A DNA stretch of 64,000 bases, taken from Sinorhizobium sp. 8-89 (GTDB lineage: Bacteria; Pseudomonadota; Alphaproteobacteria; Rhizobiales; Rhizobiaceae). The stretch spans positions 1 through 64,000 of the forward strand of contig NZ_JASKLR010000008.1 in the NCBI RefSeq assembly GCF_030124325.1. Reading direction: 5' to 3'. The position numbers and the translations under genes are program-made. The notes beneath the pieces are model-generated. The model was not told the origin of the DNA and did no database searches. It saw nothing but the letters and a program-made list of their open reading frames with translations. Positions 55,312 through 63,230 of this stretch are shown here, piece after piece (position 1 is the first letter of the stretch; the number at the start of each line of letters is the position of its first letter).

Positions 55312-57177
55312 ATGGAGCGCAGATTATCTGCAATCCTGGCCGCCGACGTGGTCGGGTACTCCGCATTGATGGAGCAAGACGAGGCGGCGACCTTTGAACG
55401 CCTTCGGGCGCGACGCACTGAGCTGTTTGAACCAGAGATTGCGAGGCATCATGGGCGGGTATTCAAGCTCATGGGCGATGGCCTTCTCGCGGAGTTTGCG
55501 AGCGTTGTCGACGCTGTCGAATGCGCCGTGTCTCTCCAGCGCGGAATGGCAGAGCGAAATGCTGCAGTCCCGGAGGAGGAAAGGTTTGACGTCCGGATCG
55601 GCATCAATATCGGAGAAGTAATCGTCGACGGCGACGACCGGTACGGAGAAGGCGTGAACGTCGCGGCCAGGCTGGAGCAACTCGCGCGTCCAGGCGGCAT
55701 CTGTGTTTCAGGAAAGGTGGCAAAGGAGGTCGAGAAAAAGCTCGCCTTTGGCTTCGACTCCGCCGGGCGGCAGAAGGTCAAGAACATCGAAGAGCCTGTC
55801 GACGTCTACCACGTGCGCGTCGACGCCCCGCCACGCCGACGCATTCTGCACAAGCGCGGGAGCGGCCGACTGTGGTGGGCACTTGGCGTGCCGGCAGCCG
55901 CCGTGGCGGCCGTAGTCGCCGTATGGGTGGCGCTCTATAATCCGCTATCAATGTCCTCTCCTGGGGAAGTCAGTACGATCCCGTCTGTCGCCGTGCTTCC
56001 CTTCAAGGATCTGAGTGCCGACAAGAGTCTGGGATACATGGGAGAAGGACTGGCGAACGACGTCATCGCCATCCTTTCGCGGTTTTCCGATATTGCGGTC
56101 GTTTCGCGAACCTCTTCCTTCGCTTACCAAGGCAAGGAAGGCGACATCCGCCAAATCGGCAAGGAGCTGGGCGTTGGCTATGTCGTCGAGGGTAGCGTGC
56201 GCAGAGAAGCCCACAGGATCCGCATTATCGCACAACTAATCAACGCCAACACGGGCGAGCATGTCTGGGCAGACCGCTTCGACAAGGCCGGAACCGACCC
56301 CTGGGCGCTTCAGGATGAGTTAACCGGGAAGATCGTGGGGGCGATGACGGGTGAGTTCGGGGCCATTCGCAAGGCTGATTACAGTCAGGCTTGGGGGAAG
56401 GACAGCACCAACCTAGCTGAATACGACTACTACCTGCGTGCGGAAAGCCAGTTGAATCTCTACACGAAGGAAGGCATCGAGCGATCGGGTGAAATCTCTC
56501 GACAGGGGCTGCAGGTGTTCCCAGGCTCCCCGCTGCTGACGGTGGAGCTTGGATGGTCTCACTGGTTGAAAGCTGCGCTGCTCTACAGTCCTGACCCGCA
56601 GGCCGATCTTCAAGAGGCAGGGCGGCTGGTCAACCAAGTCCTCGCAGACAAGAACCTAAGCCCGCAGGTAACGAGATTGGCAAACTGGCTCAACGCTTGG
56701 CTGCTGACGCTCAAGCGGGACCATGATGGCGCTGTTGCCGCAATGAACAGGGCCCTTGCGGCGGCACCCTATAACGCCTTCACCCTCACCGATGCAGGAA
56801 GCATCTTCCTACAAGCCGGTCAAACCGAAAAGGCGCTGGAGCTGACCGACACTGCGGCCGCGCGGGATCCAGGCTTGTCTTGGTTCTTTAACTACGTGCG
56901 AGGTTTCATCTACATCGTGCTCGGCAAAAACGAAGAAGCCGTCGAGGTGCTGAAGACGACGGAATTTGCCGATGCTCCGTTGCAACTCGCCGTCGCCCAC
57001 ATGCGTCTTGGGCAAGAAGCAGAGGCCAGAGCTGCCGTCGCGAAGATGCTCAAGGCAGCGCCGACGGCGACGATCCAGTCCTGGCGGCAGACCTGGAACT
57101 TCCGCGATCCTTCCATTCTCGATCAGGCCGCCGCTGACCTTGCGCGTGCCGGCCTTCCGAGTGGCTCTCCGCAATAG
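55312..57177 (+). CDS. Membrane-anchored class III cyclase with TolB-like and TPR domains
   Basis: 621 residues. The cyclase (about 1-165) carries LSAILAADVVGYSALM and KLMGDGLLAEFAS (metal aspartates) and YGEGVNVAARLEQLA (catalytic Asn and Arg). A single membrane helix follows at about 183-205 (LWWALGVPAAAVAAVVAVWV), placing the TolB-like (about 220-350; GEGLANDVIAILSRF, VEGSVRREAHRIRIIAQLIN) and TPR regions in the periplasm and the cyclase in the cytoplasm. It can thus report an outside signal as cAMP or cGMP. Catalytic residues are intact. It is monocistronic. The architecture resembles the one at 19791, but that protein has no membrane helix. Confidence 0.9.
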   Translation: MERRLSAILAADVVGYSALMEQDEAATFERLRARRTELFEPEIARHHGRVFKLMGDGLLAEFASVVDAVECAVSLQRGMAERNAAVPEEERFDVRIGINIGEVIVDGDDRYGEGVNVAARLEQLARPGGICVSGKVAKEVEKKLAFGFDSAGRQKVKNIEEPVDVYHVRVDAPPRRRILHKRGSGRLWWALGVPAAAVAAVVAVWVALYNPLSMSSPGEVSTIPSVAVLPFKDLSADKSLGYMGEGLANDVIAILSRFSDIAVVSRTSSFAYQGKEGDIRQIGKELGVGYVVEGSVRREAHRIRIIAQLINANTGEHVWADRFDKAGTDPWALQDELTGKIVGAMTGEFGAIRKADYSQAWGKDSTNLAEYDYYLRAESQLNLYTKEGIERSGEISRQGLQVFPGSPLLTVELGWSHWLKAALLYSPDPQADLQEAGRLVNQVLADKNLSPQVTRLANWLNAWLLTLKRDHDGAVAAMNRALAAAPYNAFTLTDAGSIFLQAGQTEKALELTDTAAARDPGLSWFFNYVRGFIYIVLGKNEEAVEVLKTTEFADAPLQLAVAHMRLGQEAEARAAVAKMLKAAPTATIQSWRQTWNFRDPSILDQAAADLARAGLPSGSPQ

Positions 57178-57397
57178 CCTCGATCCAGCTCGGCTGATTG
57201 CCTCGGCCTGGAACAGATCCAAACAGCGGACCACTCCACGGACTATGCTCGAACTCTACCAGTCGGGATAGGCAATCCGAACAAAGTTCAGCGCAGATAC
57301 AAGACGCCTCCATTGTGGCAGCCCGATGCGCTGGTGGGAGGCCAAAATCCGATGTGCGACATTTGCCCCTGACGCCGTCACGCCGCCGATTGCTCCG
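57178..57397 (+). other. Intergenic stretch after the cyclase
   Basis: About 220 bases with no supported gene or clear hairpin. Confidence 0.35.
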
Positions 57398-57517
57398 CTA
57401 CCACCTGTTAGCCTCGCGTTGGCGCTCATCAACGGCCCGGCGCATAGCCTCCTCGCGACCACATTCGTACTTCTCCATGTAGTAGCGGATGATAGACTGC
57501 CGGCGGGCTTCATCCAT
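57398..57517 (-). CDS. Very small protein, 39 residues
   Basis: A short frame starting MDEARRQSIIRYYMEK and continuing YECGREEAMRRAVDERQRE to a TAG. Composition is helical, charged and protein-like, and codons before the ATG continue openly (VERQFRNVFAI). It is too small to classify. It might instead be the end of a longer frameshifted gene upstream, because two neighbouring frames (57560-57790) also read like protein. Confidence 0.4.
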   Translation of the reverse strand: MDEARRQSIIRYYMEKYECGREEAMRRAVDERQREANRW

Positions 57518-57935
57518 GATGGCGAAGACGTTCCTGAATTGCCGTTCGACTGTTGATTTACCCCAGGTAGGATAGCCCCACGACCGCCTTCATTGCCGAG
57601 CCGCCGACGAAGCGGACAGGCTGACCACGTTCGAGGTCAAAGGGCTGCTCAATCGGTCGATCGTCACGATACGCGACATGCGCGAGCAGACCGGCATACC
57701 CGGCAGCAACCGACGAAGGATGTCGTGATCGAACTGCAGGTTGCCGCCGCGCGCGCTGATAGCCTGCCTGCGTCCGAAGTAGAGACGCACTCTTGGATGC
57801 GGCCGACATCACAAGAACGTTGAAGATTGTGTTGGATGGGAAGGAGTAGCGGTGGAGCCCATTCCCGCCGCTTGAATACCAAACACGGAACCGCCAAGCT
57901 CCCAACACCGTTCTCTCTCCCGAAGGAGATGCTCA
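57518..57935 (-). other. Region with possible decayed gene
   Basis: Two frames on the minus strand read in a partly protein-like way (NLQFDHDILRRLLPG and YRDDRPIEQPFDLERGQPVR) in different phases, suggesting a frameshifted gene. I cannot assign a family. Confidence 0.3.
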
Positions 57936-58118
57936 ATGGGAACGAAAGACACCAATGCAAAGCCTGAGCAGGCGAAGCCGAAAGACGTCCATCAACCTGC
58001 GGATCGCAAGAAGCATCCGGACGAGGAGTCGATTGCACCCCCGACGGTCCAGCCTCCCGGTGCTAAGGACACGAGCGAAAAGCCGAGAGTTAATCCGGTT
58101 ACCGGTGGGGCGGTGTAG
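57936..58118 (+). CDS. Small hydrophilic, Lys/Pro-rich protein
   Basis: 60 residues with GAAGGAG 7 bases before the ATG, the best ribosome-binding site around. The sequence is almost entirely polar (KPEQAKPKDVHQPADRKK), with no predicted fold, resembling small disordered stress-type proteins. Function is unknown. It precedes the low-affinity iron permease-like gene and a Ku stub, a neighbourhood in which such small proteins occur on rhizobial plasmids. Confidence 0.6.
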   Translation: MGTKDTNAKPEQAKPKDVHQPADRKKHPDEESIAPPTVQPPGAKDTSEKPRVNPVTGGAV

Positions 58119-58227
58119 TTCGGGCGGGCGCACAGGGCCTCCGCACAAGGTATCGCAGTGTTCGTCGCCGTAATCTCCTGCGTAATAGCGCTCAATATTC
58201 TCGGCCGTGGAGCGTACATGAATTCCG

Positions 58228-58584
58228 CTATGTTGCGGTCTCCCGACCGACCGCGTCTTGCTCGTTAGCTTCCTCTTCCAGCCGCTCGACTGCCGCCGCT
58301 ATGTGCTCTGGCTCTTCGTGCTCCAGGCCGACCACTTCGTTCCGGGTCTCGCGCAGTGACACGATGATTTCGTCCAGCTTGGCGTGGATCGCCGCCGTGT
58401 CGCGATAGCCTTGGATCAAAACGACACTCGTGATCACTATTGCTGCGACTGACAGCGCGTAGGTGATGACGCTTGTAAGGCCGAAAGGCACCAAAGCGGT
58501 GCTGACGACCATTGCCGCAATTACAAAATAGAAGCCCGGGGGGCGAGAAAGAAAATCAGCAATTCGAAAAAGAAGGTGATTCAC
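58228..58584 (-). CDS. Low-affinity iron permease family membrane protein
   Basis: 118 residues with two membrane helices (about 17-58: GFYFVIAAMVVSTALVPFGL and ITYALSVAAIVITSVVLIQG). After them comes the family's hallmark cytoplasmic segment KLDEIIVSLRETRNEVVGLE. This family (PF04120-like) is named after a yeast Fe permease, but in bacteria its transport role is unproven. The C-terminal tail is acidic. The gene lies tail to tail with the preceding small gene and just beside a Ku fragment on the other strand, so its neighbourhood is a remnant of a Ku-containing module. Confidence 0.75.
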   Translation of the reverse strand: MNHLLFRIADFLSRPPGFYFVIAAMVVSTALVPFGLTSVITYALSVAAIVITSVVLIQGYRDTAAIHAKLDEIIVSLRETRNEVVGLEHEEPEHIAAAVERLEEEANEQDAVGRETAT

Positions 58585-58795
58585 TGTCAGTTCTCCGCAA
58601 AATCGGTGCTGTCATTAACGCGCCAAAAGCGATCTAGTTCGGATTAGGTATTGGTCTGGCGAATACTCAAGCCATGCGGTTCGTGGGCGTTGACCGTTAG
58701 GGGCCCTCGGCGACGAACAACGTATCGCAAGGACAAAGACCGCGGCGAAGAGCGCACCTGCTCAGCGTCGCCGTGCAAGCTAAGGGAGATGAACG

Positions 58796-58945
58796 ATGGC
58801 ACCCCCACGTCCATACTGGAAAGGTTATCTCAAGCTCTCACTGGTTCGGTCCGCGCGCGTTTTCGACAAGACCACTTATTCGCCATGGACGCCTACGGGC
58901 CGAGTTCCACACTTCCACCCAAATCGAAAACCGCTCGGAGGCTGA
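58796..58945 (+). pseudogene. 5' stub of a Ku (non-homologous end-joining) gene
   Basis: The first 17 codons read MAPPRPYWKGYLKLSLV, an unmistakable Ku N-terminus, with the ribosome-binding site AAGGGAG 8 bases upstream. After codon 17 (about 58846) the expected continuation (CPVA..) is replaced by unrelated residues, and the frame stops at 58945, inside the end of the outer-membrane protein gene on the opposite strand. The remainder of the about 270-residue gene is missing. A recombination event therefore joined the start of a Ku gene to foreign DNA. The stub cannot encode a DNA-end-binding protein. Confidence 0.82.
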
Positions 58946-60083
58946 AAGCGTGGGCGGTCTCTTCATCGGCCTCGCGTGCGAGCGTATAGGCGACGGCAAG
59001 TTTCCACGCCGTCCCACCGGATCGTTCACTATCGTCAGGCTCGTAGATGACCTCAAAATCTGCCAGGTGCTCTCGAGTGTCCGGCCCTCCGTCGACAAGG
59101 TTGAATTGTCGCGTGTATGTCGCGACGTAGGTTAACGGCTCGACCTCAATGGCCGCGGAGCCTGTCAGGACCAGGCCATCGTCCGGGCCGCCGTCGAAGT
59201 GCCGAAGGTAGGCCGCTTCACCGAGCAGCCTGAACGTCATCTCGTCAAACTCCAGGCCCGCGGTTGCGGCGGCCAGGTAGGCAACTTCGTCGCCCTGGTT
59301 TAACCCCTCTTCGTCGTCCTCACCGGCGGGCGCACCAGCCCGCTGATGACGAAGGCCCAACCTGTAACCGAAATCACCGTCCATGTAGCAATCGATCGGC
59401 TCTGCCCCACTGCAGCCGTTAAGCACAAGCGAAAGCGACGAAAGACCCTCGGTGTTGCCCGCGCCGCCATCCGATAGCCTTGTCCGGCCCCGGCTAGTGA
59501 ACAGGGAATCGCTGAAAATACTGCGGTCCGTCGTGAACGCCGTCGCGGCGAGGGCGTGCTCCATTCCAAGGCCGCCGAAGCCGAGCACGACCTCGGCGCC
59601 GATGCGCTCGTCCGCATCGAAATCCGAGACCAGGTCCGTCGCGTTGATCCCTGGCGCAACTTCGCTGGCAAGGCTGAAGATCGTATCGAATTTTCCGACC
59701 CGTATGGCGACCGGATGCGCTTGGACAGTGGCGTAGAATTCGGCCAGATAGGTACCGACGCCCTCGAAAATTGAATCCTCTCCAGGCCTGGGATCGGCGA
59801 CAGACTCGGTGATGACTGAAGTGACGAGGCGCAGATGGTCCATCGGCGCGAGAAGTATGTCGATTGTAAGGGTGGGCTCAACCGTGTCGGATTTCAGGAA
59901 GGCGGGGTCGGCGGCAAACACCCAGTCGTTCTGAAGTTCCGCAGAAGCTTCATACGCTGCGCAGGGCGCTGTACAGGCTTCGACAAGTGCCGGCGCGGCA
60001 TCGTCGGCCAGCGCCGCAGTGGAGAGCGCCAGCGCCGCCATGCCGATGCAGGCGAGCAGACGCGGATCGATGCGCGTCAGCAC
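58893..60083 (-). CDS. Outer-membrane beta-barrel (porin-like, LbtU-like)
   Basis: 396 residues from the GTG at 60083, giving a signal peptide (LLACIGMAALALSTAALADD). The mature protein is acidic with alternating polar/hydrophobic strands. RVGKFDTIFSLASEVAPGI and TYVATYTRQFNLVDGGPDTREHL look like porin or LbtU-type siderophore-related barrels. The C-terminus ends in a strand-like ALRAVFDLGGSVELGP. Length and pattern fit a 16-strand barrel, but substrate and exact family are uncertain. A 67-codon frame (60091-60294) lies 8 bases upstream. Its 3' end overlaps the Ku stub on the other strand. Confidence 0.7.
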   Translation of the reverse strand: MLTRIDPRLLACIGMAALALSTAALADDAAPALVEACTAPCAAYEASAELQNDWVFAADPAFLKSDTVEPTLTIDILLAPMDHLRLVTSVITESVADPRPGEDSIFEGVGTYLAEFYATVQAHPVAIRVGKFDTIFSLASEVAPGINATDLVSDFDADERIGAEVVLGFGGLGMEHALAATAFTTDRSIFSDSLFTSRGRTRLSDGGAGNTEGLSSLSLVLNGCSGAEPIDCYMDGDFGYRLGLRHQRAGAPAGEDDEEGLNQGDEVAYLAAATAGLEFDEMTFRLLGEAAYLRHFDGGPDDGLVLTGSAAIEVEPLTYVATYTRQFNLVDGGPDTREHLADFEVIYEPDDSERSGGTAWKLAVAYTLAREADEETAHAFSLRAVFDLGGSVELGP

Positions 60084-60531
60084 CTCGCACCTACTGCCGC
60101 TTGGGCCCTACGCCTCCTGTATCGGCGTGATCGCGAAGCATGAACGGGTGAAACGTAAGAGCGGCCAGGCCGCGGATGGCGAGCATGGAGGAGGTTGAGC
60201 CGAGTGCGGACGGACATCCGTCGGTGTCCAGCCAAGCAGATAGAACTCCGCATCCATTGGTCCCTTTTGACGCCTCCGGCAGATCATAGCGCATGATGTA
60301 ACCATCACCAACGCCGGCAACTGGGGTCTCGGAGTCGGCCTAATACCAGATCAACGGCGCGCACCACATCTCACATTCGTATGATCGACCGTCCAGGTCT
60401 TTGAAAGGCCGACTCATTTTTCGCGTGACGCCTGTCGGATTTCCGGGAGGCGACGGCGAACGCATTCTCTGCCGGCGCCAAGCGGGCGGTTGGAGCGCGC
60501 TTCGGGACGCGATCACTTCGGAGGACAAGCC
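60084..60531 (+). other. Divergent gap between barrel and DUF4114 genes
   Basis: It should contain both promoters. A minus-strand frame (60091-60294) ends 8 bases before the barrel gene and might encode a small protein (contains LSAWLDTDGCPSALGS), but support is weak. No operator was identified. Confidence 0.35.
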
Positions 60532-62271
60532 ATGGCCATCCTGCCCGACTTTAGTGCGGCGACCTTCATTCCCGGAGCGCCGATCAACAATCCTTACCTC
60601 CCGCTGATCCCCGGTCACGTGCTGAGCTACAAGGGCGATGAGATCGATCCCGATACGGGCGAGATCACCACGGAGAGAAACGACGTCTTCACCACCTCGG
60701 CAACATTCGAAGTACGCGGAGTCTCCACGACAGTGATCCGCGATACCGTGTATGAGGAGGACGTGATTCTCGAGGACACCTTCGACTGGTATGCACAGGA
60801 CAGCGCCGGCAATGTCTGGTATTTCGGCGAGATCGTCGTTAACTACGAATACGACGACGGTAATTTCATCGGCGTCAATCACGAGGGGCAATGGTCGGCC
60901 GACGATCCCGGCAATCAGCCCGGTTGGGCAATGAAGGCGACCCCAGAGTTCGGCCCTGCCTACTACCAAGAATTTGCGCCAGGCATCGCCGAGGATGAAA
61001 GCATTGTCGCCGAGACCGGCCTCAGTTTCAAAACGCCCATCGGCGGCTTTGATGACGTCATCAAGACGATCGACAGTTCTGCCCTCTCCACCGGTGTCGA
61101 GTTCAAATACTACGCACCCGGCATCGGCGAGATCGCCGAAGTCGCCCTAGCGCCGGATGGCACAATCACCTCGGAGGTCGACATTTACCGACGGGGCGTG
61201 GTTGGGCAGGCGGATCCCGACGATAGCGACGATGTCACGCCCGCTTTGGCGACGCTTGAGGAATCAAAGACGATTGAGAATCTTGGCGAAATACGTGATC
61301 TCGCTACGCCGGACTTTGCCGGGACCGGAACGACGAAGCAGGTCACGGTAGTCGGTGGCAAGACGGAGAGCGCCGATGCGCTAGGCGCATATTTAATTGA
61401 TGAGGCGACTGGCGCCCTCGGAGAGGCACGCATACTCGTCGCGGATCTCTCCGATGCGCCGTCCGGTACCTCGGTCGCTATCGACGTACCGGACGGTCAA
61501 AGCCTATGCCTGTTCCTAGTGCGCGGAGTCGACGAGATCGGCGTCGATGTGGAGCAATATGCCGACGGCGGACTGCATCTGAAAAATCTGCTGACCGGGG
61601 CGCCAGCGAACCTCGCCGACCCCTTCGCTCCAACCGTCATGGACGATGCCGGCAACATACTCCCGATCCAGCCGCTGAGTGCGCTTGGCGCTGATGACGG
61701 TGGCAATCTGTTGAACCCCGCCGGCAGCATGCAGGCGATAGGGCTATCCTCGAAGGTGCCGGGCACGGGCGGGATCGAGATCGTTGGTTTCGAGGACCGG
61801 CTGAATACCAGTCCGGATTATGATGGCGACTTCAACGATGCAATCGTCGCCGTCAGCGATGCGCCGATCGCCGCCGAAACGCTCGATCAGCTCATTCGCG
61901 AAGCAGGCGGTGCAAAACCGGAAGAAACGGACAGTGCTCTGCCGAGCGAAGACGGTGTAGACGGCCTCCAGCACGACGACCCTACCGACAACCCGACTGG
62001 CGACAGCGAAAAAGAGGAGGCCAGTAGCGAGCTCGACAACTGGATGGCTGGCGATACCTTGGAGTTCGCGGACGGGCCGCTTCATGCTGAAGGGAGTTCC
62101 GACGTCGGTAGCCGAGAAGAGTTTTTCCTCGCGGACGACAATCCGGCAGACTTATCTCAGTTCGCACAGATCTACGATGATCATGTCGACGTGCCCGGTT
62201 GGCTCTTCGACGGTGACGCTATATTGAAGGGCCATGCTCCACTCGGCACTGATGGGTTCTTCCTGGCCTGA
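60532..62271 (+). CDS. Large acidic DUF4114-containing surface-type protein
   Basis: 579 residues from the ATG at 60532 (GGAGG upstream); the longer frame from 60490 is non-coding in character. The N-terminal half (about 1-235) is a conserved-looking module: INNPYLPLIPGHVLSYKGDE, FDWYAQDSAGNVWYFGEIVV, AYYQEFAPGIAEDES. The middle includes a DUF4114-like region (SLCLFLVRGVDEIGVDVEQY to GFEDRLNTSPDYDGDFNDAI). The C-terminal about 120 residues are very acidic with a few aromatic patches. No Sec signal is visible, so export, if any, may use a type I system. Such acidic, Asp-rich proteins suit calcium binding at the cell surface. It is probably functionally linked to the LuxR gene that follows. Confidence 0.75.
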   Translation: MAILPDFSAATFIPGAPINNPYLPLIPGHVLSYKGDEIDPDTGEITTERNDVFTTSATFEVRGVSTTVIRDTVYEEDVILEDTFDWYAQDSAGNVWYFGEIVVNYEYDDGNFIGVNHEGQWSADDPGNQPGWAMKATPEFGPAYYQEFAPGIAEDESIVAETGLSFKTPIGGFDDVIKTIDSSALSTGVEFKYYAPGIGEIAEVALAPDGTITSEVDIYRRGVVGQADPDDSDDVTPALATLEESKTIENLGEIRDLATPDFAGTGTTKQVTVVGGKTESADALGAYLIDEATGALGEARILVADLSDAPSGTSVAIDVPDGQSLCLFLVRGVDEIGVDVEQYADGGLHLKNLLTGAPANLADPFAPTVMDDAGNILPIQPLSALGADDGGNLLNPAGSMQAIGLSSKVPGTGGIEIVGFEDRLNTSPDYDGDFNDAIVAVSDAPIAAETLDQLIREAGGAKPEETDSALPSEDGVDGLQHDDPTDNPTGDSEKEEASSELDNWMAGDTLEFADGPLHAEGSSDVGSREEFFLADDNPADLSQFAQIYDDHVDVPGWLFDGDAILKGHAPLGTDGFFLA

Positions 62272-62366
62272 GCCGCTGCTCGGCGCCGTCTGTTGCGAAG
62301 CCCGGCGGACGGGCGCAAAATGGCCGCTGATTTCCGTATGCAGGGATGCAAGCGGGGAAACGAACC

Positions 62367-62972
62367 ATGGACTGGACCAGGGGGCGTGGACGACAAATCC
62401 TGATCGCAGGTGCGGTGGGAACCTTCGCATTGTTGCTCGGCCTTGAGGTCGTGAAAGAGGACGAGGAGTGGACCGTCGCGGAATTGCTGACGGAGGCCGT
62501 GAGCATCGCGCTTCTCGTTGGCTGTTCGGCCTGTGTGGCGCTACTTTCCTTGCGCCTTCGCGAGCAGGAGGCTGACAATTTGGATCTCCGCAACAAGGTC
62601 GCGCGTATAAGAGAAAGCAACGCCCAGTGGCGCGCCGACCTGGCCGACCATTTCCAGGAGCTCGGCGCAGCCATCCAGCGCCAGTTCGCGGCTTGGGGCT
62701 GCACGCAAGCGGAGCAGGAGGTCGGTTTGCTGCTGCTCAAAGGCTTCAGCCACAAGGAGATCGCGCGAATTCGAGGGGCGAGCGAAGCGACGATCCGCCA
62801 GCAGGCGGCCTCGGTTTACCACAAGGCCGAACTCTCCGGCCGCGCCGCGCTCTCTGCTTTTTTCCTTGAGGAACTGCTTCTGCCGCCACCTGCACCGCAC
62901 TCACCGGCGGGCGGCGATCAGTTCGCTCGTCCAGAGAGCTCAGGCGTGACCGGCCGCATCACGCCCCGTTGA
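62367..62972 (+). CDS. Membrane-anchored LuxR-type HTH protein
   Basis: 201 residues from the ATG at 62367. Two N-terminal membrane helices (about 10-25 ILIAGAVGTFALLLGL and 42-62 AVSIALLVGCSACVALLSL) precede a coiled coil (about 65-110; LRLREQEADNLDLRNKVARI). The C-terminal LuxR/GerE HTH is clear (LLLLKGFSHKEIARIRGASE and ATIRQQAASVYHKAELSGRA). DNA-binding proteins fixed to the membrane by N-terminal helices are uncommon in the LuxR family; this layout suggests that a membrane or envelope signal regulates it. It follows the DUF4114 gene by 95 bases and may control it. Confidence 0.82.
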   Translation: MDWTRGRGRQILIAGAVGTFALLLGLEVVKEDEEWTVAELLTEAVSIALLVGCSACVALLSLRLREQEADNLDLRNKVARIRESNAQWRADLADHFQELGAAIQRQFAAWGCTQAEQEVGLLLLKGFSHKEIARIRGASEATIRQQAASVYHKAELSGRAALSAFFLEELLLPPPAPHSPAGGDQFARPESSGVTGRITPR

Positions 62973-63230
62973 TCTAGGGCACCATGCCACCCACACTGCG
63001 GGCGTGGACGCGCACAGTTCGTGGAAAGAAGTCAAACAGCCGTACCATGCGCCAAGTTCCCGACGATACATTATGCGACTTTTTCAGCCAGAACGGGAAC
63101 TACGGAACGAACCGAACTTCGCTGCGATCGGTCCACGCGATGCTGCGCGCAGGAACAGCACTCCTCGATCCAGTGGAGCAAGCCGTTGGCAATGCTCCCG
63201 CTGGACGTCGAGTCGATTGCGCCTGGTGGG
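62973..63230 (+). other. Intergenic stretch, convergent
   Basis: About 260 bases between the LuxR-type gene (+) and the end of an RND gene (-). No gene or reliable hairpin is recognised. Confidence 0.35.
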
